Below, piece by piece: positions 8,699-17,011 of a stretch of DNA of 64,000 nucleotides (positions are counted from its first letter, which is position 1; the number at the start of each line of letters is the position of its first letter). The position numbers and the translations under genes are program-made. The stretch spans positions 27,716 to 91,715 of the forward strand of contig JAPNUP010000182.1 of assembly GCA_026627345.1 (NCBI GenBank), in the 5' to 3' direction. The DNA is from Bacillota bacterium. Lineage in GTDB: Bacteria > Bacillota > Bacilli > Alicyclobacillales > SLC66. The notes under the pieces are model-generated. The model saw nothing but the letters and a program-made list of their open reading frames with translations, made no database searches and was not told where the DNA came from.

Positions 8699-9901
8699 AT
8701 GTCCAGTCATGAAATCATAGCGCAGACCGATAAGCTAGGCGCACATAATTACCATCCTCTGCCGATCGTCATTAGTAAAGCCGAGGGCATCTGGGTATAC
8801 GATCCGGAAGGTAATCGCTACATGGACATGTTAAGCGCTTATTCCGCTGTTAATCAAGGGCACAGGCACCCGCGGATTATTGCGGCGCTCAAAGATCAGG
8901 CGGACCGCGTGACGCTTACTTCCCGGGCTTTTTACAGTGATCAGCTAGGCCCTTTCTACGAAAAGCTGGCGGCGCTTGTCAATAAAGACATGATTTTGCC
9001 GATGAATACGGGTGCTGAGGCTGTCGAGACAGCGGTCAAGGCTGTACGTCGCTATGCGTACGATGTCAAAGGAGTGCCAGACAACGAGGCGGAAATTATC
9101 GTCTGCGAAGGCAATTTCCACGGGCGCACCCTAGCGGCGATCTCGATGTCGTCTAGCCCTGAGTATCAACGCGGCTTTGGCCCCTTGGCCCCAGGCTTCG
9201 TGGTCATCCCTTATGGGGACATCGAGGCACTGAAAGCGGCGATCACACCGCGGACAGCGGCCCTGCTGATCGAACCGATTCAAGGGGAAGCTGGCATCGT
9301 GATTCCACCAAGTGGCTTTTTGAAAGCGGCTTACGAGCTGTGCCACGCGAATAACGTGTTGTTCGCAGCCGATGAGATCCAGTCCGGATTCGGTCGCACG
9401 GGCAAGATGTTCGCGTGTGACTGGGAAGGTGTCGTCCCGGATGTCTACATCCTCGGCAAGGCTTTGGGCGGCGGCGTGATGCCGATCTCCGCAGTGGCTG
9501 CAAACCGCGACATTCTCGGTGTATTTGAGCCAGGCTCGCACGGCTCTACTTTCGGGGGAAATCCCTTAGCCTGCGCCTGTGCGATCGCGGCACTAGAAGT
9601 GCTCGAGGATGAAAAGTTGGCTGAGCGTTCGCGTGAACTCGGTGAATACTTCCTGAAACAACTGCAAATGATCGACAACGATGACATCGTTGAAGTTCGC
9701 GGCAGAGGTCTGTTTGTTGGCGTTGAACTGAAAAGCAAGGCCCGTCCGTATTGTGAAGCGCTAAAGGAACGCGGGATTTTGTGCAAGGAGACGCATGACA
9801 ATGTGATTCGCTTCGCCCCGCCGCTCGTGATTACCAGAGCTGAACTCGATGGAGCCCTGCAGGAAATTCAAGCGGTTCTTGCAGCAAGCGTCACGGCCTA
9901 A
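8699..9901 (+). CDS. rocD: Ornithine aminotransferase
   Basis: 400 residues from ATG 8699, eight bases after AGGAGG. ATG 8693 lies too close. It is a class III PLP aminotransferase: the cofactor Lys is residue 254 in [22 protein letters not shown] carries the conserved Asp that holds the pyridine nitrogen, and [13 protein letters not shown] is the family block. The motif set fits RocD, which converts ornithine to glutamate semialdehyde in arginine breakdown, better than acetylornithine aminotransferase. No other arginine catabolism genes flank it. It lies five bases upstream of the glycosyltransferase gene. Confidence 0.93.
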   Translation: MSSHEIIAQTDKLGAHNYHPLPIVISKAEGIWVYDPEGNRYMDMLSAYSAVNQGHRHPRIIAALKDQADRVTLTSRAFYSDQLGPFYEKLAALVNKDMILPMNTGAEAVETAVKAVRRYAYDVKGVPDNEAEIIVCEGNFHGRTLAAISMSSSPEYQRGFGPLAPGFVVIPYGDIEALKAAITPRTAALLIEPIQGEAGIVIPPSGFLKAAYELCHANNVLFAADEIQSGFGRTGKMFACDWEGVVPDVYILGKALGGGVMPISAVAANRDILGVFEPGSHGSTFGGNPLACACAIAALEVLEDEKLAERSRELGEYFLKQLQMIDNDDIVEVRGRGLFVGVELKSKARPYCEALKERGILCKETHDNVIRFAPPLVITRAELDGALQEIQAVLAASVTA

Positions 9902-9906
9902 TACCT

Positions 9907-10614
9907 ATGAGACGTGCCCTACGGGCTATTCGCGGTCTCTTCATCGTAGCGGTGATCGCCGCCATCGGCGCAGTGATCTACATGGCGACCGTCTGGAATC
10001 CTGGGATGCCAGAACTACTGGTAGCGCGGGTCAACCGGATAGCAACCGCTCATGGTGGGTATACGCCGCTTGATAAGATCCCGAACTTTTTACAACGGGC
10101 TGTGATCGCGACGGAGGATCGCAGTTTCTACCAAAATGACGGGATCGATTTTGAAGGGATCGCGAGGGCATTAGTAGTTGACGCGATTCATATGAAGCCA
10201 GTACAAGGGGCAAGCACCATCACGGAACAGTTGGTCAAAGATATCTTTTTGACCGACAATAAAACGATTCAGCGTAAACTCAAGCAGATTGCGCTTGCAG
10301 TGATGATCAGTAAATCGATGAGCAAAAATGAGGTCTTATCCCTTTACTTAAACGAAGTCTATCTCGGCAACGGCGCCTACGGCGTCGGGCAGGCAGCCGA
10401 ATTGTACTTTGGTCGGAATATCTCACAGTTGTCCCCTGCCCAGTGCGCTTTGCTGGCGGGATTGCCACAAGCACCGAGCGCCTACGATCCACTGATCCAC
10501 CTTGCCATGGCCAAACAGCGTCAGTGGGAAGTGTTAGAGAGTATGGTGAGCGCTCACGATCTGAGCCAAGCCGCGGCCGCTGCGATCGCGAAGGCGCCAC
10601 TCTATCTGGAGTGA
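9907..10614 (+). CDS. Stand-alone peptidoglycan glycosyltransferase (GT51)
   Basis: 235 residues. One N-terminal membrane anchor (about 9-28) is followed by a complete GT51 domain. The catalytic Glu is residue 70 in ATEDRSFY, and further motifs are QGASTITEQLVK, a KLKQIALA helix and LYLNEVYLGNGAYGVGQAA. No transpeptidase domain follows, so it polymerises lipid II into glycan strands without cross-linking, like monofunctional transglycosylases. Its Shine-Dalgarno is weak and it begins five bases after rocD, so it may depend on rocD translation. A bifunctional class A enzyme is encoded at the right end of the window. Confidence 0.93.
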   Translation: MRRALRAIRGLFIVAVIAAIGAVIYMATVWNPGMPELLVARVNRIATAHGGYTPLDKIPNFLQRAVIATEDRSFYQNDGIDFEGIARALVVDAIHMKPVQGASTITEQLVKDIFLTDNKTIQRKLKQIALAVMISKSMSKNEVLSLYLNEVYLGNGAYGVGQAAELYFGRNISQLSPAQCALLAGLPQAPSAYDPLIHLAMAKQRQWEVLESMVSAHDLSQAAAAAIAKAPLYLE

Positions 10615-10620
10615 CGCCTT
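10591..10620 (+). terminator. Hairpin spanning the stop codon of the glycosyltransferase gene
   Basis: Arms AAGGCGCCACTC (10591-10602) and GAGTGACGCCTT (10609-10620) pair with one mismatch around a six-base loop. The T-tract afterwards is poor, so termination here is only possible. Confidence 0.4.
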
Positions 10621-10757
10621 CGCGTGACTTCTTTCGTGATGGGAAGTCTGCGACCGTGTCCCACGCGAATGTACCACTGTCCTTCCTGGGACACAAAAAA
10701 CCGCACGCCGAGCCACTTGCCTGGAGACCACACTTCAATCACAGATGATGTATGCAT
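10602..10757 (-). CDS. Possible small protein of 51 residues, unrecognised
   Basis: ATG 10757 to TAG 10602. The translation has a protein-like alternation of aromatic and polar residues (VIEVWSPGKWLGVRFFVSQE then GQWYIRVGHGRRLPITKEV), which suggests a small beta-rich basic protein rather than noise. The upstream G-run GGGGGGGCG could serve as a poor ribosome site. Against it: the last residues overlap the glycosyltransferase stop, and a hairpin in the gene may be coincidental. No family was recognised. Confidence 0.3.
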   Translation of the reverse strand: MHTSSVIEVWSPGKWLGVRFFVSQEGQWYIRVGHGRRLPITKEVTRRRHSR

Positions 10758-10804
10758 GGATTACGCCCCCCCGCTCGTAGCATAACAGCAACGAACGCAA
10801 GAGC

Positions 10805-10874
10805 CTGTCGAACGAAGAGGGCCGCTTGCTCGATTTGTCGAGCCCACTCGGCCTTTCCGGTGCAGGTTCGACAG
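10805..10874. repeat. Three-tier nested inverted repeat upstream of cheA
   Basis: CTGTCGAAC (10805-10813) pairs with GTTCGACAG (10866-10874). GGCCG (10820-10824) pairs with CGGCC (10849-10853). GCTCGA (10828-10833) pairs with TCGAGC (10838-10843) around a four-base loop. All three stems are perfect and nested. No T-tract follows, so it may be a structured RNA, a protein site or a small mobile repeat rather than a terminator. Confidence 0.55.
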
Positions 10875-10923
10875 CGGGTGCATAGCGTATGGCGAATCTC
10901 GCTGCCGTCGTGCTATTCTATGG

Positions 10924-10929
10924 TACAAT
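10924..10929 (+). promoter_or_regulatory. Probable extended -10 promoter of cheA-cheW
   Basis: TGGTACAAT with hexamer 10924-10929, about 73 bases before the cheA ATG. It has the same extended -10 form as the promoter at 3711. The -35 box is weak. Confidence 0.45.
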
Positions 10930-11001
10930 GTGTAAGCCTATCGGAGTCGACACTAAAGATGTCCCCAGAGAATGCGCCTTTTGTAAAACGAGGTGTAAGC
11001 C

Positions 11002-12966
11002 ATGACGCCAGAATATCTGGACATGTTTATAGATGAAACGAGACAACACCTGCGCGCCTTTTCTGACAGCATGATCGAGATGGAAAGAACGCAAGACCCA
11101 TCAGCGATCGCCGTATTATTTCGCGCTGCCCACACCATCAAAGGCATGGCCATGACGATGGACTTTACGCAGATGGGCAACTTGACCCATCAAGCCGAGA
11201 GCGTACTAGACGGAGTACGCACCGGGCAGTTGGAGATCTCCCATGAGTTGATTGACGCCCTTTTACAGACGCTTGATACGTTGGAAGCGATTCTGGATCA
11301 GATCGAACGCACAGGTGCTGAAGGAACGGTGGACGTAGCATCCACACTGGCACAGCTCGCTTTTGTCCGCACCGGTGGAGGCGATCAGTCTACCACTGGC
11401 GCCACGGCGCCTGCTATTGCTGCCTCTTCCGTGACTCACCACCACCTCGCCTACGAAGACCATGTACGAACAGCGATCGCCACTGCACTTTCGCAAGGAT
11501 TGCACGTGTATGAGGTGCAGGTTTCGCTGGCGGCCACCTGTCAGATGAAGGCCGCCCGTTGCTTCATTCTCTTTGCCGCTTTGGGCGGACAAGACCATCT
11601 ACTGGTCACAGACCCTCCTATGCAGCGCATCGAACAAGAAGACTTTGCCGACAAGATCGCGTTCATCGTATGGAGTGAAGAGACCGTCATTTCGTTTCGC
11701 GAGACGATCGAACGAGTTCCAGAGATCTCAATTGCTCAGCTTTTAGAATGGGACGAAACGGGACTTTCAGAGTCGCAAGCGACAAGTGTAGATACACCCA
11801 CCGCGGCCGAAAAAGAAGCCAGTACTGCTGCCCGCAAACACACACATGCTGTTCGCGTAGACACCAGTAAATTGGACGAACTGATGAATCTGGTCTCAGA
11901 GTGTGCGGCTTACAAGACGCACCTAGAACAGATCAGCCTCCAGGTGAATCACGCTGAGTTGTCTGATACTGTCACTCAATTGAGTCACCTCTCATCCGCG
12001 CTTCAATCCCTGCTCTTGTCTATTCGTATGGTGCCGGTAGAGGCGGTGTTTCAACGCTTTCCCCGCATGGTCCGCGACACAGCGCTACGTCTTGGCAAGG
12101 AGGTGGACTTCATCACAACAGGCTGGGATACTCATCTCGATCGCACGGTGATCGAGGAGATTGGGGATCCGATCATGCACATGTTGCGTAACTCCCTTGA
12201 TCACGGGTTGGAACCGACCGAGGAGCGTATTCGTGTAGGAAAATCACCTGCAGGACGCATCGAGCTCAGCGCTTATACTTCAGGCAATGATGTGTTCATC
12301 GAAGTGGCAGATGACGGACGCGGCATCGATCGGGAGCGTGTGTTGCAAAAGGCCGTCGAGCGTGGACTGATCAGCCCCGGTCAACCATTGCGGGATCATG
12401 AGGTCGATCGATTGCTGTTTGCACCCGGTTTTTCAACAGCGGAAGCCGTCAGCGACCTATCCGGCCGTGGGGTCGGTCTGGACGTCGTTCATAGCAAGAT
12501 TGAGTCTTTATCCGGCAAGATCGAGATTCACAGCAAATTTGGCGTGGGCACTCGCTTCGTCATCCGTCTACCGCTTACACTCGCCGTGACAGACGGCCTG
12601 TTGGTGCGCATCGGGGCGCTACCTTACGTGATTCCGATCAACAGCATCGTCGAGACTAATCGCGTAGGTACGTTGTATGAAGATCACGGCCGCATCTTTA
12701 CCCTGTGGCGCGAGCGCAATGTGCCTGTCGTTCTTGTACGCTCAGTGTTTCATGAAGGAGACCGCACGCCATCGCCTTATCTCGTGATCGTCCAACAAGG
12801 CGACGACATCATCGCGCTGGCAGTGGATGATCTCTTGGGTCAAACTGAAGTTGTGGTCAAACCACTTGATGCGTACCTGAAAGTGATTCCCTATTATGCA
12901 GGCGCCACTATCCTCGCAGACGGACAAGTAGCACTCATTCTAGATGTTCATTCCTTTTTCCAATAG
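11002..12966 (+). CDS. cheA: Chemotaxis histidine kinase CheA
   Basis: 654 residues in the usual domain order. The P1 phosphotransfer domain has H44 in AAHTIKGMAM. A variable central region (about 135-270) follows, then the P3 dimerisation helices. The P4 kinase carries the N box (HMLRNSLDHGLEP), G1 (VADDGRGID) and G2 (GRGVGLDVV). The C-terminal P5 is CheW-like (about 515-650). It takes phosphoryl signals from chemoreceptor arrays. cheW follows 12 bases downstream, but no receptor, cheY, cheB, cheR or flagellar gene is present here, so it may serve motility genes elsewhere or another output. Confidence 0.96.
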   Translation: MTPEYLDMFIDETRQHLRAFSDSMIEMERTQDPSAIAVLFRAAHTIKGMAMTMDFTQMGNLTHQAESVLDGVRTGQLEISHELIDALLQTLDTLEAILDQIERTGAEGTVDVASTLAQLAFVRTGGGDQSTTGATAPAIAASSVTHHHLAYEDHVRTAIATALSQGLHVYEVQVSLAATCQMKAARCFILFAALGGQDHLLVTDPPMQRIEQEDFADKIAFIVWSEETVISFRETIERVPEISIAQLLEWDETGLSESQATSVDTPTAAEKEASTAARKHTHAVRVDTSKLDELMNLVSECAAYKTHLEQISLQVNHAELSDTVTQLSHLSSALQSLLLSIRMVPVEAVFQRFPRMVRDTALRLGKEVDFITTGWDTHLDRTVIEEIGDPIMHMLRNSLDHGLEPTEERIRVGKSPAGRIELSAYTSGNDVFIEVADDGRGIDRERVLQKAVERGLISPGQPLRDHEVDRLLFAPGFSTAEAVSDLSGRGVGLDVVHSKIESLSGKIEIHSKFGVGTRFVIRLPLTLAVTDGLLVRIGALPYVIPINSIVETNRVGTLYEDHGRIFTLWRERNVPVVLVRSVFHEGDRTPSPYLVIVQQGDDIIALAVDDLLGQTEVVVKPLDAYLKVIPYYAGATILADGQVALILDVHSFFQ

Positions 12967-12978
12967 GGGGATTGCACT

Positions 12979-13362
12979 GTGGGTCAACAATTTGTGACGT
13001 TTGGCCTGTCCGAGAAAACCTATGCCATCCCGATCGAAGATGTGCGCGCCATCGAACGGGTGTCAACCATCCGACCCGTCCCCGGTGCTTATGCCGCCAT
13101 CGTAGGCGTGATGAACCTGCGGGGTAGCCTTTTGACCGTAGCGGATCTGCACATCGTGTTCAATCTAGCGCCGCAGCCGCTCACAGAGAAGACACGGCTG
13201 CTCGTGATCGATTCCGTCGGCTTTCTCATTGACGAAACCTTCTCGGTGGTGGAGACGGAAACGGACGAGGAAGCCTCATCGCAGACAGTAGGAATGACAG
13301 CCGTCGGCCGGGACATCTGCTTTGTACAGGCAGAGCCATTACTCACAGCGCTCCGGCCCTAA
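12979..13362 (+). CDS. cheW: Chemotaxis coupling protein CheW
   Basis: 127 residues from GTG 12979, after the AGGGGG that also covers the cheA stop. The single CheW/SH3-like domain shows the typical FGLSEKTYAIPIEDVRAIE start and the GVMNLRGSLLTVADL core that contacts receptors and CheA P5. It is slightly shorter than the common 140-160 residues. It forms an operon with cheA, and its stop lies nine bases from the convergent hemY stop. Confidence 0.94.
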   Translation: MGQQFVTFGLSEKTYAIPIEDVRAIERVSTIRPVPGAYAAIVGVMNLRGSLLTVADLHIVFNLAPQPLTEKTRLLVIDSVGFLIDETFSVVETETDEEASSQTVGMTAVGRDICFVQAEPLLTALRP

Positions 13363-13371
13363 CCTTTAAGA

Positions 13372-14901
13372 TCACGAGTCAGCGCGCACAGTTCGTTCGT
13401 CAAACAGTCGCTTGGCCGCCTGCTCTCCTTGCTCTATACAGTCCGGGATGCCCACGCCGCCTGCATAGGCGGCACCTGCAAGTGCCAGACCGGGAAAGGT
13501 CTGCGTCGCTCTCCCGAGCAAGGCTTGCACCCGTTCCCTGTGCCCTACGTCATACTGCGGCATGGCATGCGGCCAGCGGGTGATGACGATGTCATAAGGC
13601 CTTGCTTCACCGATGGTGTCCCCCATCAGAACTGCCAAGTCTTCCTGCACCTGGCGCTTGATCTCGTCGTCATCGGCCGACACGATGTCTGCCGCCTCGC
13701 TTCTGCCGACAAACGCCCGTAGCGCGATGACCTCGTCGGACAAACTGGTGGGCCACTTGGCGGATAGCCAAGTCACGGCGGTCACAGTCATTTGCTCACG
13801 TCGTGGCACGACGAACCCAGACCCCTGCGGCATAGAGGCCAAGTCTTTGGCACGATACAGAAGCAACACGGTAGCCACCGAGGCATAGCGAATCGCACGT
13901 AGCTGCGCGCTTACCTCTGGGTGTTCGAGGAGATCTGCTGTGACATAGGCAGGTGTGGCCAGCACGATCGCGTCATAGTCCCTTGCACTGCCATCCTCAG
14001 TCGACACACGATAATAAGGCGTCTCACGCAAAGACACACTCTGCCGCTCTAGCGACGAGACTTTCACACCGACTTGCAAATCTGCGCCGAGCGCGATCAG
14101 TCTCGATTCAAGCGCTTCTACCAGCGTTTCAAGACCCGATCTCAGCGTGAGAAAGACACTCGCAGGCGGCACTACTCCCGTGCCCACTGCCTTTCCTTGC
14201 ATCGCGATCGACCGCGATAATGGCGCAGACGTAGCGGCGGCTTGAGCATTTGCCAGACGAGCTTGCATGCCACGTAACACGCTACCATGCGTTCGCTCCA
14301 TCACCCGAAACTCAGGAAAGGTCGCCAACAGGCTCAAGTCCTCTGAGCGCCCGCCATAGATGCCAGACATCACGGCGTCCGCGATGCGATCCACCATCTC
14401 GTCGCCAAAACGTCTGACCAAAAAAGCGCGAATAGACTCATCACCATCCGGAGAACCATCTGGCATCTCGAGATCCATCAGTGCTCGCCGCTTACCTTGT
14501 TCAGAGAGAAACGGCGAGGACAGAATGCCTTCTTCCCACACTGGTATCCCCATATACGTACCGCTTGGAAAAGGATGCAACTGACGATCGGCAACCAACC
14601 ACGTCTGTTTGGCCTGCGGGCCCGTGCCCACCCACTCGCGGTCCAAACCAAGCTTGCGGCACAAACGCATCACAGGGTCTTTGCGGGCCAAAAAAGAGTC
14701 CGCCCCGAGCTCAAGCGTCCCTTCGTCTCGATGCAAGGTCTGTACTTTGCCCCCTAGACGCCTTGTACTCTCATAGAGCGTCACTGCGATGCGTTGACCG
14801 GCCGCTTCTGCAAGTTCGATCGCTTGTAAAGCGGCAGATAGGCCGGTTACGCCACCGCCAACAACTGCCAAACGCCAAATGCCAGCGGAAGGCGTACTCA
14901 T
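13372..14901 (-). CDS. hemY: Coproporphyrinogen III oxidase of the coproporphyrin pathway (HemY/CgoX)
   Basis: 509 residues from ATG 14901, seven bases after GGAGG and overlapping the hemH stop by four bases. The N-terminal FAD-binding motif is VVGGGVTGLSAALQA, and an AGAAYAGGVGIPDCIEQGEQAA block lies at the C-terminus. In Bacillota this oxygen-dependent flavoprotein converts coproporphyrinogen III to coproporphyrin III. Older annotations name it protoporphyrinogen oxidase. It is the third gene of hemE-hemH-hemY. Confidence 0.94.
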   Translation of the reverse strand: MSTPSAGIWRLAVVGGGVTGLSAALQAIELAEAAGQRIAVTLYESTRRLGGKVQTLHRDEGTLELGADSFLARKDPVMRLCRKLGLDREWVGTGPQAKQTWLVADRQLHPFPSGTYMGIPVWEEGILSSPFLSEQGKRRALMDLEMPDGSPDGDESIRAFLVRRFGDEMVDRIADAVMSGIYGGRSEDLSLLATFPEFRVMERTHGSVLRGMQARLANAQAAATSAPLSRSIAMQGKAVGTGVVPPASVFLTLRSGLETLVEALESRLIALGADLQVGVKVSSLERQSVSLRETPYYRVSTEDGSARDYDAIVLATPAYVTADLLEHPEVSAQLRAIRYASVATVLLLYRAKDLASMPQGSGFVVPRREQMTVTAVTWLSAKWPTSLSDEVIALRAFVGRSEAADIVSADDDEIKRQVQEDLAVLMGDTIGEARPYDIVITRWPHAMPQYDVGHRERVQALLGRATQTFPGLALAGAAYAGGVGIPDCIEQGEQAAKRLFDERTVRADS

Positions 14902-15833
14902 CGCGTATCCTCCGTACGACACTGCGCAATCGCTGCACGAAGCGCTTCGACGAGACCTGGGTCAACATTCAAGGAAGGCGTGCGAAGGAGTCGCATACCG
15001 AGCGCTTTCGCCTTATTGACAGCTTCGATATCCAGATCATAAAGGACCTCTAGATGATCCGCGACAAACCCGATTGGACATGACAGTACGGCACGATAGC
15101 CCCCCTGAGACAAATCTTGCAACACATCTAAAATATCTGGGCCCAGCCACGGTTCCGCTGTCCGACCTGCACTTTGCCAGCCAAACTGCCAATCGGCAAT
15201 CGCCAGACGATCCGCCAAGACACGGCTAGTCTCCAGCAGTTGCTGCGGATAAGGGTCGTGCTGTGCCAAGATACGTTCAGGCAAGCTATGCGCTGAAAAG
15301 ACGACTTTCAGTTTCGCGCGCTCCGTTTCGGTGAACTGCATCCACACGAGCCGCAGGCGTTGTTCAAGCGCAGACAGGTACGCGGGTTGCAAGTGCCACT
15401 CCCGCACAAAGCGAACTTGGATATCCGGCCAGTGACTCGCTTCTTCCAAGGCTTCGCTGATATACACGGCGACGCTCATCGTAGAATAATGCGGAGCCAG
15501 CACAGCTCCTACGATCTCCTTAATGCCGTCTTGTGCCATCTGACGAAACGTCTCTGCGATAAAAGGATGGCAATGTTTCATCCCTATATAGACTTTGTAG
15601 GATTCCCCGTCTTCCTGTGCGTTGAGCGCATCTTCAAGGGCTTGCGCCTGCGCTTTGGTGATGGCGGTAAGTGGCGAGACCCCGCCAATCGCTTCATATC
15701 GGCCCACCAACTCGGCCAACAGTTCCGGTGTTGGTGGCCTTCCCCGTCTGATATGCGTATAATAAGCCGGCACCTCATCGAGACTAGCCGGTGTTCCGTA
15801 AGCCATGAGCAAGATTCCAATCACGTCATTCAC
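14898..15833 (-). CDS. hemH: Ferrochelatase (coproporphyrin III type, CpfC)
   Basis: 311 residues. Family marks are LLMAYGTPASLDEVPAYYTHIRRGRPP at the N-terminus, the metal-site His region GMKHCHPFIAETF, SAHSLPERI, and the acidic CPIGFVADHLEVLYDLD block that holds the catalytic Glu. It inserts iron into coproporphyrin III in the Bacillota pathway. The start is taken as GTG 15833 behind GGGAG. GTG 15824 is an alternative that would leave a family-like N-terminus. It lies 22 bases after hemE and overlaps hemY. Confidence 0.95.
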   Translation of the reverse strand: MNDVIGILLMAYGTPASLDEVPAYYTHIRRGRPPTPELLAELVGRYEAIGGVSPLTAITKAQAQALEDALNAQEDGESYKVYIGMKHCHPFIAETFRQMAQDGIKEIVGAVLAPHYSTMSVAVYISEALEEASHWPDIQVRFVREWHLQPAYLSALEQRLRLVWMQFTETERAKLKVVFSAHSLPERILAQHDPYPQQLLETSRVLADRLAIADWQFGWQSAGRTAEPWLGPDILDVLQDLSQGGYRAVLSCPIGFVADHLEVLYDLDIEAVNKAKALGMRLLRTPSLNVDPGLVEALRAAIAQCRTEDTR

Positions 15834-15855
15834 CGCTCCCTTAAGCTACAGCCAC

Positions 15856-16917
15856 TCACTGCACTTTCTGCCGCAGCAGTTCTTCGCTGTAGGTATGCAC
15901 CGTCTGCGTCAGCCGTGTCAGCACTGCCGGGTCTGATTCCTTCTGCACACCATGCCCGAGATTGAAGATAAACCCTGGCGTCTGAACGCCCTGCTCGATA
16001 ATGGCTCGCGCTTCTCGCTCCAAATCATCCCAGGAGCCAAGCACAGTCGCGGGATCGAGATTCCCTTGTAACGCCACGTCAGGGCCTGCTAGCGCTCTAG
16101 CTGCACTGATACTCGTGTGCCAATCCACGCCCAAAACGGCCGGGCCAGCTTCTCGCAATTGCGCAAAAAATTTAGTTGTATGAAGGCCAAAGTAAATCGT
16201 CGGTGCTACCCCTTGCAGACCCGCAAAGATATCCCGTAGATGAGGCAGTACATAAGTGGTGAAGTCGTCCTCATCGAGGCTCCCGACCCAACTGTCGAAA
16301 ATCTGTATCGCCGCTGCTCCTGCATCAAGCTGATACTGCATGTACGTGACGATCATCGCAACGAGCCTTTTCATCAACTCGTGCCAGTCCGCAGGCCGCT
16401 CGTGCATCATTGCCTTCGTCCGCTCATACTTGCGCGTCAAGTCGGCTTGCCCTTCGATCATGTAACTGGCAAGCGTAAACGGCCCCCCTGCAAAGCCGAT
16501 CAGTGGCACCGGCAAATCAGCCGCGAGCATCGAGATCGTTTCGAGCACATGCGGGAGCGCTGCTGATACATTCAGTTCTCTAAGCGCCCGCACGTCAGCA
16601 GCGTTTCGCAGTGGGTTGGCCACTACGGGGCCTACATCTTTTTGAATATCATAAGCGATCCCCATCGGTCCGAGCGGCACCATGATATCGGAGAAAAGGA
16701 TGGCCGCATCAACACCCAGCTGCGTCACCGGCAGTCGCGTCACCTCTGCACAAAGCTTGGGCTGTTCGGTGATCTCGAGGAGGCTGTATCGCTTCTTGAT
16801 CTCGCGATACTCTGGTTGCGATCGGCCCGCTTGACGCATGTACCACACAGGTAAGCGTTCGACCGGCTCACGGCGACAAGCTCTTAGAAAAAGATCATTG
16901 GTATACACTGGTTTCAT
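15856..16917 (-). CDS. hemE: Uroporphyrinogen decarboxylase
   Basis: 353 residues. The signature PVWYMRQAGRSQPEYR near residue 23 is complete, and the second block GFAGGPFTLASYMIEG is present. The FNLGHGVQKESDPA C-terminal motif is also typical. It decarboxylates uroporphyrinogen III to coproporphyrinogen III, feeding HemY and HemH encoded next. It is the first gene of the operon, with an extended -10 promoter just upstream. Confidence 0.97.
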   Translation of the reverse strand: MKPVYTNDLFLRACRREPVERLPVWYMRQAGRSQPEYREIKKRYSLLEITEQPKLCAEVTRLPVTQLGVDAAILFSDIMVPLGPMGIAYDIQKDVGPVVANPLRNAADVRALRELNVSAALPHVLETISMLAADLPVPLIGFAGGPFTLASYMIEGQADLTRKYERTKAMMHERPADWHELMKRLVAMIVTYMQYQLDAGAAAIQIFDSWVGSLDEDDFTTYVLPHLRDIFAGLQGVAPTIYFGLHTTKFFAQLREAGPAVLGVDWHTSISAARALAGPDVALQGNLDPATVLGSWDDLEREARAIIEQGVQTPGFIFNLGHGVQKESDPAVLTRLTQTVHTYSEELLRQKVQ

Positions 16918-16943
16918 CTCGCATCACGCACCTTTATAGTTGC

Positions 16944-16949
16944 ATCATA
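16944..16949 (-). promoter_or_regulatory. Probable extended -10 promoter of hemEHY
   Basis: TGCTATGAT read on the minus strand, about 27 bases before the hemE ATG. The -35 region is weak. Confidence 0.45.
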
Positions 16950-17011
16950 GCACAGAGTCCATGTCAGTCGGTGCTTGGTCACGAACGCGCCGCGACAAGC
17001 TCATCGTTCTG

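Larger units (their letters stand above)
10758..11001. other. Non-coding gap before cheA
   Basis: Part of the only gene-poor stretch above 300 bases (10615-11001). It contains the nested inverted repeats at 10805-10874 and the cheA promoter at 10924. No convincing protein with a normal start codon was found on either strand, although several frames stay open because of base composition. Confidence 0.6.

Noticed and set aside
10758..10920. Minus-strand frame with closely spaced Cys resembling a zinc ribbon (LCTRCRTCTGKAEWARQIEQ)
   Set aside because: It has no ATG, GTG or TTG at its beginning, and all three minus frames stay open here because of base composition. It also overlaps the nested inverted repeat.
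15360..15965. Plus-strand open frame of about 200 codons opposite hemH and hemE
   Set aside because: It is opposite two well-conserved genes and its translation has no recognisable domain or start context.
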